64,000 bases of DNA from VAZQ01 sp963753575 (GCA_963753575.1 CAVWCR010000003.1:3906001-3970000); one strand, 5' to 3'; shown: positions 35,731 to 46,063, counted from the first letter of the stretch. The notes: a model not told the origin generated them from the letters alone. Translations and numbers: made by a program.

Positions 35731-36978
35731 GTGGAACTCGAATTCCGCATCGAACCCAACCTGCGCCATCTGCGGGCCTACCTCGCGGTCAGCGAAAGCG
35801 GCAGCGTCCAGCGGGCCTCCGAAAAACTGCACCTGACTCAATCGTCGCTGAGCCGCGCTGTGCAGCAGCTTGAGCGCCAGTTGGGTTTGAAGCTGTTCGA
35901 GCGGACACGGCGCGGGATGGTGCTTACCGGATTCGGCGCGATCTTGAGCCAGCGCGTGCGCCGGGCAATGATACATCTTGACACGCTAGAAAAGGAGCTC
36001 ATTGCGGAACATGCGAAAGCCGGTGCGGTGCGTATTCCTTCTGGCATCAGCAACAAAGTCACGCGTCGACAGCTGTCTGCTTTTCTGATTATCGCGTCAT
36101 CTCGTACCGAACGTGCTGCGGCGCAACAACTGGGCTTGTCCCAGCCCGCCATGACCCAGGCGCTGCGGGACCTTGAACGCCTAGTTGGCGAATCGCTGTT
36201 TGTGCGGTCGGCTCACGGAATGGTCGTGACGTCATTCGGCGAAATTCTTCTGCGACGTACAAAGCTGGTGTTTGCCGAAATCGCCGCCGCAGGCAATGAC
36301 ATCGCCGATCGGATTGGTGAAATTGCCGGCCGGATTGTGGTCGGTGTGCTCCCACAGGCCGGCGCCCCGCTGATCGCACGAGCGGTCAATCTGTTGCTCA
36401 AGGAACACCCGAGCGTACAGGTCGTCATGGTTGAGGGGACCTACCGCTCCTTGATCGACGAATTGCTGTGTGGCGATATAGATCTCATTGTCGGAGGACT
36501 GAACCACCCGCCGATCGGCGAAGTGGTGCAGCATTATCTTTTCGATGACGAACAGTCGCTCGTTGTCCGCAAAGGCCACGCTCTCACGTCCAGGGAAAAG
36601 CTATCATTGAAGGACCTGTCCGGTCTCGAATGGGTTGTGCCGCGACAGGGGACGCCAGCGCGCAGGCATTTCGACGAGATCGTCCAAGCTGCAGCGATCA
36701 ACATCGGCGCCCACCCCGTGGAGTCCGACTCTCTGCTGACAAGACGGGCACTGCTGCTCGATAGTGACAGGGTGGCGCTATTCTCGCGTCGCCAGGTGCT
36801 GATCGAGGAAGCGGCGGGGCTGCTGGCAATCTTGCCTCTCAAGATCAACAAGACAGCCATTCCGGTGGGCATTCACTTGCGGGCCGATGCTCTACCTTCC
36901 GTCGGCGTCCAGACCTTGGTCGGACATCTTCGTGCGATCAGCGCCACTTTCGCTGGCCAGCCCCCAAACCAATTGTGA
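35731..36978 (+). CDS. LysR-family regulator with two helix-turn-helix domains
   Basis: 415 residues, about 100 longer than normal. The first HTH (residues 11-70) reads LRHLRAYLAVSESGSVQRAS and LTQSSLSRAVQQLERQLG. A second, independent HTH (111-170) reads TRRQLSAFLIIASSRTERAA and LSQPAMTQALRDLERLVG. Both end in FxRTxxGMVLTxFG-type wings. The effector-binding domain (about 195-415) includes GRIVVGVLPQAGAP and LLCGDIDLIVGGL. It starts at a GTG and its stop overlaps the start of the formamidase gene. Tandem-HTH LysR proteins occur but are uncommon. It probably controls the neighbouring catabolic genes, perhaps via the repeated motif at 29022 and 30410. Confidence 0.9.
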   Translation: MELEFRIEPNLRHLRAYLAVSESGSVQRASEKLHLTQSSLSRAVQQLERQLGLKLFERTRRGMVLTGFGAILSQRVRRAMIHLDTLEKELIAEHAKAGAVRIPSGISNKVTRRQLSAFLIIASSRTERAAAQQLGLSQPAMTQALRDLERLVGESLFVRSAHGMVVTSFGEILLRRTKLVFAEIAAAGNDIADRIGEIAGRIVVGVLPQAGAPLIARAVNLLLKEHPSVQVVMVEGTYRSLIDELLCGDIDLIVGGLNHPPIGEVVQHYLFDDEQSLVVRKGHALTSREKLSLKDLSGLEWVVPRQGTPARRHFDEIVQAAAINIGAHPVESDSLLTRRALLLDSDRVALFSRRQVLIEEAAGLLAILPLKINKTAIPVGIHLRADALPSVGVQTLVGHLRAISATFAGQPPNQL

Positions 36979-37937
36979 CAGGACAACCTTGCATCATGGC
37001 TCACCATTATCTCAAGGCAAGCGTTGCCAACTGCCACTGGGGCTACTTCGACGCGACGCGTGCCCCAGCGCTGACCGTCAACAGCGGCGATTATGTTACG
37101 GTTGATACCGTGAGCGGTTCTCCTGCAGTGGTTCCATCGACCGGCTTTGATGTTCCGCCCGAGCTATTGGAGATCCATATGCAGACAGCAGATCATCCGA
37201 TGGGCCCTCACATCCTGACTGGGCCGGTTGCGATCGAGGGCGCAAGGCCTGGCCACGTGCTCGAAGTGCGAATTCTGGAAGTCAATCTGCGCCAGAACTG
37301 GGGCTACAACGCCATCCGTCCGCTGGGGGGCACTTTGCCGGATGACTTTCCGGACATGCGGCTGATGCACATTCCGCTGGATCTCGCACGCAATATTGCA
37401 ATGCTGCCGTGGGGCTTGCAGCTTCCGCTCAGGCCATTCTTCGGAATCCTCGGAGTTGCTCCTCCCTCGAACTGGGGCCGCATCACGTCGATCGTACCGC
37501 GCGCGCACGGGGGAAACATCGACAATAAGGAACTCGTCCCTGGCGCAACGCTGTACCTGCCCATTTTCGCCGAAGGCGGGTTATTCTCCTGCGGTGACGG
37601 ACATGCTGCACAGGGCGACGGAGAAGTCTGCCTCACGGCCATAGAGACTGCGCTTCAGGGAACGTTTCAACTCATCGTGCGCGATGATATCGCTCTGAAT
37701 TATCCGCGGGCGGAAACACCAACACACTATATTACGATGGGAATGGATCCGGACCTCGATCAGTGCGCGGTCGTGGCGCTGAGAGACATGCTCCGCCTGA
37801 TTACGGAGAAAACAAATCTGTCTAAGGAAGAAGCCTACACATTGTGCAGCATCGCGGCCGATTTGCGCGTTACACAGACCGTAAATGGTTCCAAGGGCAT
37901 ACACGTCATGCTGGCCAAGGCCTTGGTGCAGGCCTGA
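36975..37937 (+). CDS. Acetamidase/formamidase family protein
   Basis: 320 residues from a GTG that overlaps the LysR stop codon (GTGA); an ATG at 36996 is an alternative. Family features include HMQTADHPMGPHILTGPVAIEGARPGHVLEV in parts, then LPIFAEGGLFSCGDGHAAQGDGEV, a hallmark of the FmdA/AmdA family with SxGDxHxxQGDGE. These metal-dependent amidases hydrolyse formamide, acetamide or similar small amides. Coupled translation with the LysR regulator suggests the two form a control unit. Formamide is a by-product of several N-heterocycle pathways, which fits the hydrolase cluster at 20-24 kb. Confidence 0.88.
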   Translation: MTGQPCIMAHHYLKASVANCHWGYFDATRAPALTVNSGDYVTVDTVSGSPAVVPSTGFDVPPELLEIHMQTADHPMGPHILTGPVAIEGARPGHVLEVRILEVNLRQNWGYNAIRPLGGTLPDDFPDMRLMHIPLDLARNIAMLPWGLQLPLRPFFGILGVAPPSNWGRITSIVPRAHGGNIDNKELVPGATLYLPIFAEGGLFSCGDGHAAQGDGEVCLTAIETALQGTFQLIVRDDIALNYPRAETPTHYITMGMDPDLDQCAVVALRDMLRLITEKTNLSKEEAYTLCSIAADLRVTQTVNGSKGIHVMLAKALVQA

Positions 37938-37939
37938 TC

Positions 37940-38546
37940 GGGCCCCTCAGGGCCAACGCAGCGAGCGAATAGAGACAGGAGGTCAGGCTCTCCGTCATGA
38001 CGAGGCTGAACAGATCCGCATCCGGCAGAAGTGCTGCCGTTGCGAACACGGCCGTCAACCAGAAGGCCAGCGACATGCCAAGAATGAGCTCCGCCGCCAG
38101 GGCAACAACGAGCACTCCGACCGTCAGGAACGCCGCATGTACGATACGGACCGGGCGGGCATAAGCCTCGCATTCGGAATTGGGTCGCCGGACCGCATTG
38201 TTCTCCACAACGCAATCCACCGCCCAAGCAAAGCGCGGGTCGAGCTTCACGATTCCCGCGACGACCGCCGGATAAGCCGGCCCAAAAAAGCGTCCCGGCG
38301 GCGGGACGGATCGGATGCTGTCGACGTCGTCGAATACACCGTTGCTGAACACGCCGTGGTGCACGAGATCGTACGCAATGGTGAGTAGAAGGACTGGTCG
38401 AAGTCGCTGAGCCACTTCTGCGGGCGCAGCAGGATGGCGGTGGCCAGCGTGGCGAAAACGGCCAGTCCCAGGATGATCCTGCCGCCTCGCTCGCTCCATC
38501 CGCGTCGCATGACCGGATGTTGACACACTGGACGCGTACTCGCCAT
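37940..38546 (-). pseudogene. Glycosyltransferase-like membrane protein, frameshifted and truncated
   Basis: The start is at an ATG at 38546 (MASTRPVCQHPVMRRG); GGRIILGLAVFATLATAILL is the first membrane helix, leading to QKWLSDFDQSFY. The next frame continues LTIAYDLVHHGVFSNGVFDD, then PPGRFFGPAYPAVVAGIVKLDPRF and two further helices. The DxD-like acidic helix start and the xxGPxYP layout recall ArnT/PMT-type (GT39) mannosyl- or arabinosyltransferases. The shift lies near 38385. The C-terminal half is missing, cut off where the formamidase gene ends. A divergent acyltransferase fragment beside it suggests this was once a cell-surface polysaccharide locus. Confidence 0.65.
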
Positions 38547-38622
38547 GACAAGGTGCTCGAGCCCGACTTGCCCCGAGGGCGATGGTGTCGCACCCGTCTG
38601 TTCATCGCCGAACCGAACCGCC

Positions 38623-38766
38623 ATGCCGCCGGTCTCTGCTTCTCGCGAACTGCGCCATGAGGATTACCTGGGGACCGACCATCGCCCAGCATTCGATGGA
38701 CTGCGCGGCCTCGGGTTCTTGCTAGTCATCACGGCCCATGTGCCGAGCGTGCGGCTGTTCGACTAG
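38623..38766 (+). pseudogene. Acyltransferase family 3 protein, N-terminal fragment
   Basis: After a few residues the frame reads RPAFDGLRGLGFLLVITAHV and PSVRLFD, then meets a TAG. The RxxxxDGLRGxAxxxVxxxH pattern is the signature first helix of acyltransferase family 3 (OafA/NodX-like membrane O-acetyltransferases). In intact proteins nine further membrane helices follow; none are encoded here. The fragment is about 48 codons and cannot be functional. Confidence 0.75.
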
Positions 38767-38939
38767 CCTTGAACAGTGCGGACATATTCAATGCAGCAGC
38801 GCCCGTTCGAGCTGCCTGAATCCGGGCTGTCCTTGTGACGACCATCGCACGCGGACAGTGTTAATTTTGACGAGCTTGTGACTGGAGCCGTTGTTGACGG
38901 TGGATCAGACTGCGACGAAACGACGGTCCAAATTCGACG

Positions 38940-39668
38940 CTATTCGCGTTCTTTTTTCTTGTGCTCATTATCTTTGCCGCCTTCATCCTTACCCTTGTGC
39001 TTTTTCTTGTCTCCGTCTGACTTGTCCTCGCTCTCCGCAATCCGTTCAATCGCCCCGACGATGTATCGTTCGCTGAACCCCGACACGATCGCGACCGTGA
39101 AAATAATGGTCGGACTGGTAGGGTCCCAATCAAAAAGGCGGATCGCCTTAGCGTTTAGAAACACAAACGAGATCAATGCCGCGGCCGCGCCGATAGCCGG
39201 CCGCATCCAGATTACGAATGACCCGATTTGTTGCGCTGGTAGTCGCGCAATCTGCCAACCTGATGTGCCCGATCGAAATGACGATAGAGAGAAGGTGACC
39301 TAACCACATTCGGAACCCTCGGTCCCATGAAATTCATGATTGAGAACGATCATAAGATCGTCGAGAATGACCCGATGTTCCGCATCCCACAAGCCAAATG
39401 ACCCCGTCTTAAAATTGGCCAAAGCCAAGCTCAGGACATGAGCTACTATTATGAGGGACTTCTTCACCGTCTCCACGCTGTCCAATTCCACTTGGATGCC
39501 GCTGCAAACTTCGGCCACTGCGACCAGGTCAACACAGCTTCGATGGCTAATTTGGCCGATTCTCGATTGGATTGATTATCGAAAGGAGCTCGTGGCAATA
39601 GACTTCCGCCAGCTTTATCTCGTGCGGAGCCAGAACGATATCACGGTTATGAGCCGTCGGAGTCCTGA
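38940..39668 (-). pseudogene. Small membrane protein gene, interrupted (frameshift and in-frame TAG)
   Basis: Reading from just after the ATPase gene upstream gives LAKVRTPTAHNRDIVLAP and IKLAEVYCHELLSIINPIEN. In the next frame come QISHRSCVDLVAVAEVCSG and KKSLIIVAHVLSLALANF up to an in-frame TAG (39300-39302). The same frame resumes with SFVIWMRPAIGAAAALISF, a membrane helix, then IIFTVAIVSGFSERYIVG, a second helix with a GFSER motif, and ends in a Lys/Asp/Glu-rich tail. Homologous membrane proteins with RPxxGA and GFSER motifs are familiar, but their function is not known. It is the last member of the ATPase locus upstream. The ATG at 39206 would give only an 88-residue C-terminal piece without a good ribosome-binding site. 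Confidence 0.55.
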
Positions 39669-39689
39669 CCTTTGCCAAATGAGTAAATC

Positions 39690-41012
39690 TTAATTCCAAT
39701 AATCCTTGTTCCGCCCAAGTAGCTCTCGAAACAAGGCCCACTCGGCTGCAATAAACTCCCACAGCTCCATCGGGTAGGAATAGTCGATAAACGTAACGGA
39801 TACCACGTGCCCAAAATTCTTCAGCTCTCTGTTCATCATCTCGACACAGCGCTGGATTATCTTGTCTATGTTCTTGTGACGGCTACGCACGGTATCCGTC
39901 CAGTTCGGCCCCAGCGCACGCAAATAAACGTTCAATATAAAGTTGCGCAATGAAATCTCCGTATCCTTCCAAAGACTGATCAGCGGCGAATCTCTGGCGC
40001 ATTTGTCCAGATATGCCTGAAAGTGTTCCGACCAGGCAACGTACCGTCCATCCTGTCCGGAGCGCTGGATAAGACCGTATCGGAGCAGCCTTTCAAGGGC
40101 GCCAGGCTTGACCGAAACTCGCGGTCCCACAGCGATTTGCTGAAGCTGATCGAATAGGCCGTCTTCCTCCAGAATGCTTCGAATGTGTTCGTAGTAATCG
40201 AAAATGTGCCCGACCGACCGCTCTACACCGTCTGAGACCGAGCGGGTGTGCCAGGCTTTGCAAAGAACCATTTCGGCAACGTAGGGATGCCCTCCGCTGT
40301 AGAAAGGTAGTAATCCTCGATCTTCTTCGGAAACCACCCATCCTTGAGTGGACGACCGGTCAATCAGTTGCATCAATCCAGTCCGGTCCAGCGGGCCGAG
40401 ATAGTGTTGTTCGCACACCCCATCGAGCGTCGAGACATTCGCAATGCTGTTCTCCAGGGCGCGCAGGGACCGTCGTGCCATGAAAACTCCGGAAAGCCCA
40501 GTGTCATACTGATGGTAGACTAGATCACGCAGTCTCTGAATGGTAAGCTGCGCATCAGAAAATCCTCTTATTGAGTCGAACTCGTCAATGAAAAGTTGGG
40601 TCTTCATGCCCGCCCTCGCTGCGGCGAGTAGCATCCTCTTGAAACAGCGGTAGGCTTCATAGCTGTCCACGATTTGTGTCGCAGCCAACTGCTGGACAGA
40701 TTTATAGATCTTGGAATCCCGATCTGCGACCTCCGCTGCAAACTCATCGTTGATCGTTCGAAATAGCGTGAGTGAATTGGATAACGTTGACAGATCGATC
40801 CAGATTTTGCTTGTCGAGTTGCTGGTCTGTTTGAGCCGCGAATAGATTTCCTTAATCAGCGAGGTCTTCCCGATGCGCGGCACACCCACAACCGCGACAC
40901 TTCCGCTATGCGCACTAAGGCGTGCGAAAATTTCCTCAAACGGGGCGCTGCGACCCACCATCCGCTCTCCGCCAACGACCTTTCCGAAGCCGGCATATGG
41001 ATTTTCGAGCAT
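39690..41012 (-). CDS. AAA/STAND-type ATPase with a HEPN-like C-terminal domain
   Basis: 440 residues, intact. It opens MLENPYAGFGKVVGGERMVG, followed by Walker A GVPRIGKTS (43-51) and Walker B LFIDEFD (140-146). Then come a LSGVFMARRSLRAL sensor-like strand, GGHPYVAEMV and a winged-helix-like stretch (GALERLLRYGLIQRSG). The last 95 residues (SLWKDTEISLRNFIL to AAEWALFRELLG) look like a Swt1/HEPN-type helical domain, a fold used by many toxin and RNase proteins; this is by eye. The ENPYA lead-in is shared with the ATPase part of the large gene directly upstream (41034-45435), showing the two are paralogues. Possible role: a nucleotide-dependent switch in a conflict or defence system. Confidence 0.7.
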   Translation of the reverse strand: MLENPYAGFGKVVGGERMVGRSAPFEEIFARLSAHSGSVAVVGVPRIGKTSLIKEIYSRLKQTSNSTSKIWIDLSTLSNSLTLFRTINDEFAAEVADRDSKIYKSVQQLAATQIVDSYEAYRCFKRMLLAAARAGMKTQLFIDEFDSIRGFSDAQLTIQRLRDLVYHQYDTGLSGVFMARRSLRALENSIANVSTLDGVCEQHYLGPLDRTGLMQLIDRSSTQGWVVSEEDRGLLPFYSGGHPYVAEMVLCKAWHTRSVSDGVERSVGHIFDYYEHIRSILEEDGLFDQLQQIAVGPRVSVKPGALERLLRYGLIQRSGQDGRYVAWSEHFQAYLDKCARDSPLISLWKDTEISLRNFILNVYLRALGPNWTDTVRSRHKNIDKIIQRCVEMMNRELKNFGHVVSVTFIDYSYPMELWEFIAAEWALFRELLGRNKDYWN

Positions 41013-41033
41013 TTCAACTAATCCTGCTACCAG

Positions 41034-44000
41034 CTATGATGCCATTGGTTCATTAACTCGAAGCCATTCCGCAAACAGCGCAACCTGAATCCTGTAGCGG
41101 CTGGAAGCGTCAATAGCGAGAACGTCCCGCTCTCTCAAGTCCTTGAGCAAGCCGGCACGATTTTCCGACGTCGGCAAGTCTTCAATCCGCGCGCCTCCAC
41201 TCATTCGGGATGCATGCGCAATTCCCGTTAGCAAGGCCAAATAAGTATCGCGCGACGCTTCGGCGACAGATTCGCCGGCGGCAGTTATCAACGGATCGAA
41301 GCGCTCTACTGGAAGGAAGCTAGTACCCGTCGTTAGCTCTCGGGCCACCTGGTCCACGTCAGCCTCAGTCACAAAGACGCGCTTGCGCCGGTTAAGATGC
41401 CTCACCAAATGGTCACACATGATTTGCAAATAAAACGGGCTTCCGGCTGTGTATTCTATCAGTCGGTCGAGCGCACTGCCGCGATATCTACTTGATGTTG
41501 CGATCTGAATCGGACGTTGCGCAAGATCCACGGCTGCCGGAGCAGAAAGATAACTGATGCGCTCATCATGCGTGACTCCGAATTCGTTCGGAAACGCCTG
41601 TTTGAATTTTGGCATCGATCCTGACCGACAACAACAGCGCTGAACAGGCCAAGCTCCAACAGCGCCTTCCATTGCCGCATGAAAGACGGTGCGATGATCG
41701 ATTCCTTGATGTATTCAAATAGATAGGTAAATTCATCGATCAGCAACACAACGCGGGGCTGTGACCACCCAGCGTTTTCAAGCGTGCTCAATATGGACCT
41801 GAGATACATTTGGAATGTCCGCACCGGCGTCAACTGCATCTCTTCAAGCGAAGGCTTGGCCGTGATTGGCAGCCCGATTGCTTCGATCTGCTCCTCGGTG
41901 GCGTCGATGCATTGCCGCACGAAACTTGTCTCGGCTTGGTAAACGTCCATCGTCCCGATGGTCAGAAGGACGCCCAGTTGCGGCTTTGCGAGCAGCTCTT
42001 TAAGTCGATATAGGACCGACGACTTGCCGGATCGCTTTTGGCCATAGAGCACAAAACATTGCCCAACGGGCCCGCTCGCAACTTGAATTCTGATCCGCTC
42101 GAGCAAATCGTTGCGTCCAAACAGCATCTTGGGGTCGCTGACTATTCTCCCGCCGGAGTAGGCCGCGTAAGGATTTTCGATCTCCTCGAACGCATCCGAC
42201 GCCCCAATCGCTATCGGAAGTGAAAAGGTCTGTTCCTCGACTTTGTTGGCCGCCCGATTATGATATTTTGCAACTACTTGAATAGTGAACGCCTGCTCAG
42301 CGAGTTGTGTCGCTGACGGCCTTATTTTCACCTGTATCTCCCGGCGCCCCCCGCCGCGCAGCAGTTCCGGTGAGTGACACGCCTCAACCTGCTGAAGCCC
42401 ATCATCGTCGGATGCTACCGTTAACCCGATCCCCTCGATCGGAGTGCTTCCGCGATCAGAGGTGAACTCTAATGAGAGGGTAATGACGTCATCCCGGTCT
42501 GAACGTAGTAGTCGTCCTTCAAGAGATTGCTAACGTTTAACGATGCCGTTGCACCGGAGCGGAAGCTGTCGAAGTCATCCACAATCACTCCGAGGAGTTT
42601 ATCGGCGAGTGGCAAGACGGTTTCGATCGTCAGCCGCGTTGGTTCCTTCTTAATCGCATCGCTAAGCGCTTTCAATCCTCCTGTTACTCGCCCGTAGATC
42701 GCCTCTCGTTCAATGTAATCCGTCGGGTCCAGTATCTTGCCGCCTCGCTGGTCAGCTTGCTGAGCTGGTAGAGTAGTTCCTGATCGAGCTTGAAGCGCGT
42801 ATTGGCCGCGCACTCGTTCAATGTTTCGGAGATTTGGCGCTATCTATCGCCTGTGACAGTCGGCACGCTAAGGGGTCGCAATACAATAAGCTCGGTCTGA
42901 ATTCTTTCGACTTCTCTTCTTCGAAGCGAATTAATCGCTGCGCGGCTAGGAAACTGAGGTCTAAGATTATGATTTCGTCGGGCTTCCGTCTCGATGATAT
43001 TCGCAGCGTATTCCGCTACGGCCGCGTAGTAGGGAAAATCATTCAAAAGGTGATTCCAGGCATTCTGGGCTCTTTCAAACAATTGAATGACTTGCTGCAC
43101 GGGAATATGAACGCTCCTCCCAGACTCGGTCTTGGTAAGTTCCTCGGTCGAAAGGGGCGCGGCAAGATAGGTATTCATTAGGTATCGTGCGATATCGCCC
43201 GCCTGGTCGACGCCCAGCGCTAAGTGCGCCGCCTCGGACAAGAAGCAGCGCACGGAATTGGCCGCTAAATTGTCGTTCAAAGCCGCCTCGCCCATAAAGA
43301 AGAAGCAAGATCGGAGCGCTTCCTGGATCGACAGGTCGCCTGCCTCCAGCGGCGCCTTGGCGTGCATTGCTGCCAGCGTCTGATAGAGTTGTCCTTTCAT
43401 GCGTGGTTGCCGGCCGCGGATAGCGCGCAATTGCCGGTCGATCTTCTGGAAATCGCTAGCATCGAACAAACCCCTGGCAATCGAGCGTTCGTCTGCCCCC
43501 TTGAAATCGCTAATCTGCATGAAAAAATTCGCGAATGAGGACAATCCTGACGTTACCGCGAGTCCCGCCAATTCTTGCAATTGCCGCGTATCGTCCGCGC
43601 TCAGCGTGCCAACAGCCTGGGCATTACGAACCTTCGCAATCAGATCGTTTACGGTAACATCATCGGGCGACAGCGCCCGAGCGATTTCGAGATATTTGAG
43701 CGCTTTGACAAACTCCAAAATAAGGGTAAAGCAAACACCTGCCTGCTTTGCAGGAGCAATACTTTCCCTTGTTCCGGGCGATGAAGAAGTTATAGAGCGT
43801 AACGTAGAGACTAGCAGCTTCCTTGTATTTGTTGGCCTTAATCAGCAGCGTGGCTTTCAGATTGTCGGCCGACCGCTTCAAATCGAATTCTTCACGGTGG
43901 TCATCCAAAAGCTTGATGCCTTCGAGCGGCCGGTTTTTTCGGCCCAGAAGCATCGCCAAGTCCTTGATGGCGCTTTGTCGATAACGCCCTCCTTGTTCGA

Positions 44001-45435
44001 TTGTAGTCCGAAGCAAGTTTTCGGCCTGGTCCAGCTGACCACCGTGCTCGGCTTTCTTAGCTTCAGCGTAAGGACTCTCGCCTCTGGGAAGCAAAGGACC
44101 TTTGCGATAGGCCTTTGGCGAATGCGACCTGATCAACGAGCCACTTTGATTTGGCCGCAGCCTGATCGAACGAGCTTGATCGTATTTTGCCTTGATCGAC
44201 CTCACGATAGGACGGACGGTGAAGTGCACTTTGTGTCCTACTAGGCCAGATTCCACAGCCTCGAGAAGATCAGGATCGGTAATGAAAGCAAACGCATAAA
44301 AAAGCGTTTCGCCTGTGACTTCGTTGATAAGGAATCCGCATGCCTTCTCAGGATATGCTGCCGTAATCCGACCGAACTCTTCAATTTTCGTGGCCGACTT
44401 GTTTGTCTCTAAAATCGGACTGGGCTTCTGTAGCGACCCAACGGAGAGGGGGGGCAACGATTGAAATGCCCGAGCTGCAGGAGCCAGGCGCTTTGCCTCC
44501 GCGACCTGTCCAGCCAACGCGGCCTTTGCTGCGACAGGATAGTTCTGTTTCAGTGCAAAACCAATGAGGGTATTGCCGAGCGATTTAAACTCGGTACCGG
44601 CCAGCTGTGCGGCGAACTCAGTGATGCCAACGACATCCTTTTCGGAAAGCCGCGCTAGTAATCGACCAAGGAGAAGGATGGAATTGTCTTGCCCCCCAAA
44701 AGCGCTGGTCTCTAAGGTTACGGCACGGCAAGCCATTTCAACGGCTTTGTCTATATCGTTCTTAGCCAGAGCCAGCCACGTCATCGCGACCGCGCCGCGC
44801 ACCGAACCGAGAGCGATGGCATTGATCAACTGTGGTTCAGCAAGGTCGTAGGCCTTTGCAGCGACTGCGATTGAACCAGCGAGAAGGTATAAGTCCGGAT
44901 GGCGAAGACGTTCGGCCAAGCGTCCGATCGGTCTTACGTCATCGATCACCCTGGCCATCTCACTCACTTTGACGGCGTATTCATACCTGTTTTTCCATCT
45001 GATCAGCTCAGCGCGGTCATCCTCTGCCAGATCACTGATTGAGAAGTCAGGACGAAGCGATAACACCTGGATCGGGCTCGCAAATATGTCGAATTGCGCC
45101 TCGTCAATCTCTTCTTTTGCTCCTTCACTTGCTTTCGCGGCCAGCGTCTCGGGTTGTGGCGGGGATTCATCTTCTGGTCGATCGTCTCGCATTACCGCTT
45201 GCGGCGCGGTGTCAGCCGTTACGTGACCTCCCGCTTGAGCAAGGGTGAAATTCACCAGGGAATCGGCTGAGACAAAGGTACTTTCCTTGGAATTTTGGAT
45301 AAGAACCCCTTTGGGAGAAATTCTGCTGATTACCCCATGCTTCTCTCTAAGGTCGCCATCGGATCGCAAATAAAGCGTCGCCGCCATGCCCAGCTGCGCA
45401 AGGTCGCAAAACATATCGTAGACAGAATCGGACAT
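41034..45435 (-). pseudogene. Giant cold-shock-domain/TPR/ATPase protein, interrupted at about five points
   Basis: Read with corrections this is one protein of about 1,460 residues starting at an ATG at 45435. Residues 15-65 form a small beta-barrel (Sm-like) segment. Residues 351-426 match a cold-shock domain (GRITAAYPEKACGFLI, GETLFYAFAFITDPDLL, GHKVHF). TPR-like helices follow (SPYAEAKKAEHGGQLDQAEN; KYLEIARALSPDD). After a helical stretch comes a beta-sandwich (ITLSLEFTSDRGSTPIEG), then IENPYAAYSGGRIV and an ATPase with Walker A GQKRSGKSS and Walker B VVLLIDEF. Breaks: frameshift near 43740, in-frame TAG at 42840-42842, frameshifts near 42720, 42490 and 41623. Long open pieces: 43660-45435, 42840-43718, 42469-42813, 41459-42331, 41034-41672. 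It could instead be two adjacent proteins joined at the beta-sandwich. Confidence 0.6.
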
Positions 45436-46063
45436 TGTTCACGCCCCTGTTGCGGGCTCGCTGACATTAACCCCTTCCCGTCGGCCTGAGCACCGAAAGC
45501 CAAAGTACCGATCCATCATCCCGACGGCGAGATCTGTCGCGCCCAAAAGGGGCGCCCAGCATCCGAGGTGTCGCACCCTAGGCGTCGATCCTCTTCAGAG
45601 GTGGACGTAACTGCGTCTTGTAGAAGTGGCTATAGTAGGCGATCCAGCCGCGGATACACAGGTTGTGTGGCGCAACATTCGGTGACAAGTTTTGGCAGCA
45701 GGTTAGCTAGTGCGGTGGGATGAGCAAAGACGACCACGCCTCGCCGGTTCGTTCGATAATCAGAATGAAGGTTCTCGTCGTTGGGTGCCGTCCGCAATGC
45801 CCATTTTCGGCTGAATTTTCCAAAGATGGCTCCGATAGCCTTTCCGGATTCGGAAGCGAGTGAGGGCGCGGCCTTGGCTGAACGCCACCTTTCAAGGTCT
45901 TGGCGCGCCTGCGGATGTGAGGCCAACCTCTACCGACGTGCTTCGGCGGGGCTGCCGAATGTTCTGCCCTACGCCCTAACTCGTTGAATTGCTGTGGATT
46001 ACCCTCCCTCTTGCTTCCACAGTGCTTCCAGACGCCGGTTCCAAACATAAGCGCAAAAATGGC
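45436..46063. other. 628-base stretch without a recognisable gene
   Basis: It lies upstream of the large minus-strand gene and should carry its promoter. A minus-strand frame at 45630-45926 (98 codons) exists, but its sequence matches nothing I know and it lacks a clear ribosome-binding site. The right end touches the tRNA-Met terminator hairpin, so part of this DNA may be ordinary chromosome flanking the integration site. Confidence 0.4.

Noticed and set aside
38545..38766. 74-codon plus-strand gene
   Set aside because: Only the part from 38623 matches acyltransferase family 3, and it is a truncated first helix; listed as a fragment.
42840..42842. Programmed TAG readthrough or pyrrolysine codon
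   Set aside because: The same gene has several frameshifts, and no pyrrolysine machinery is expected in this lineage; decay is simpler.
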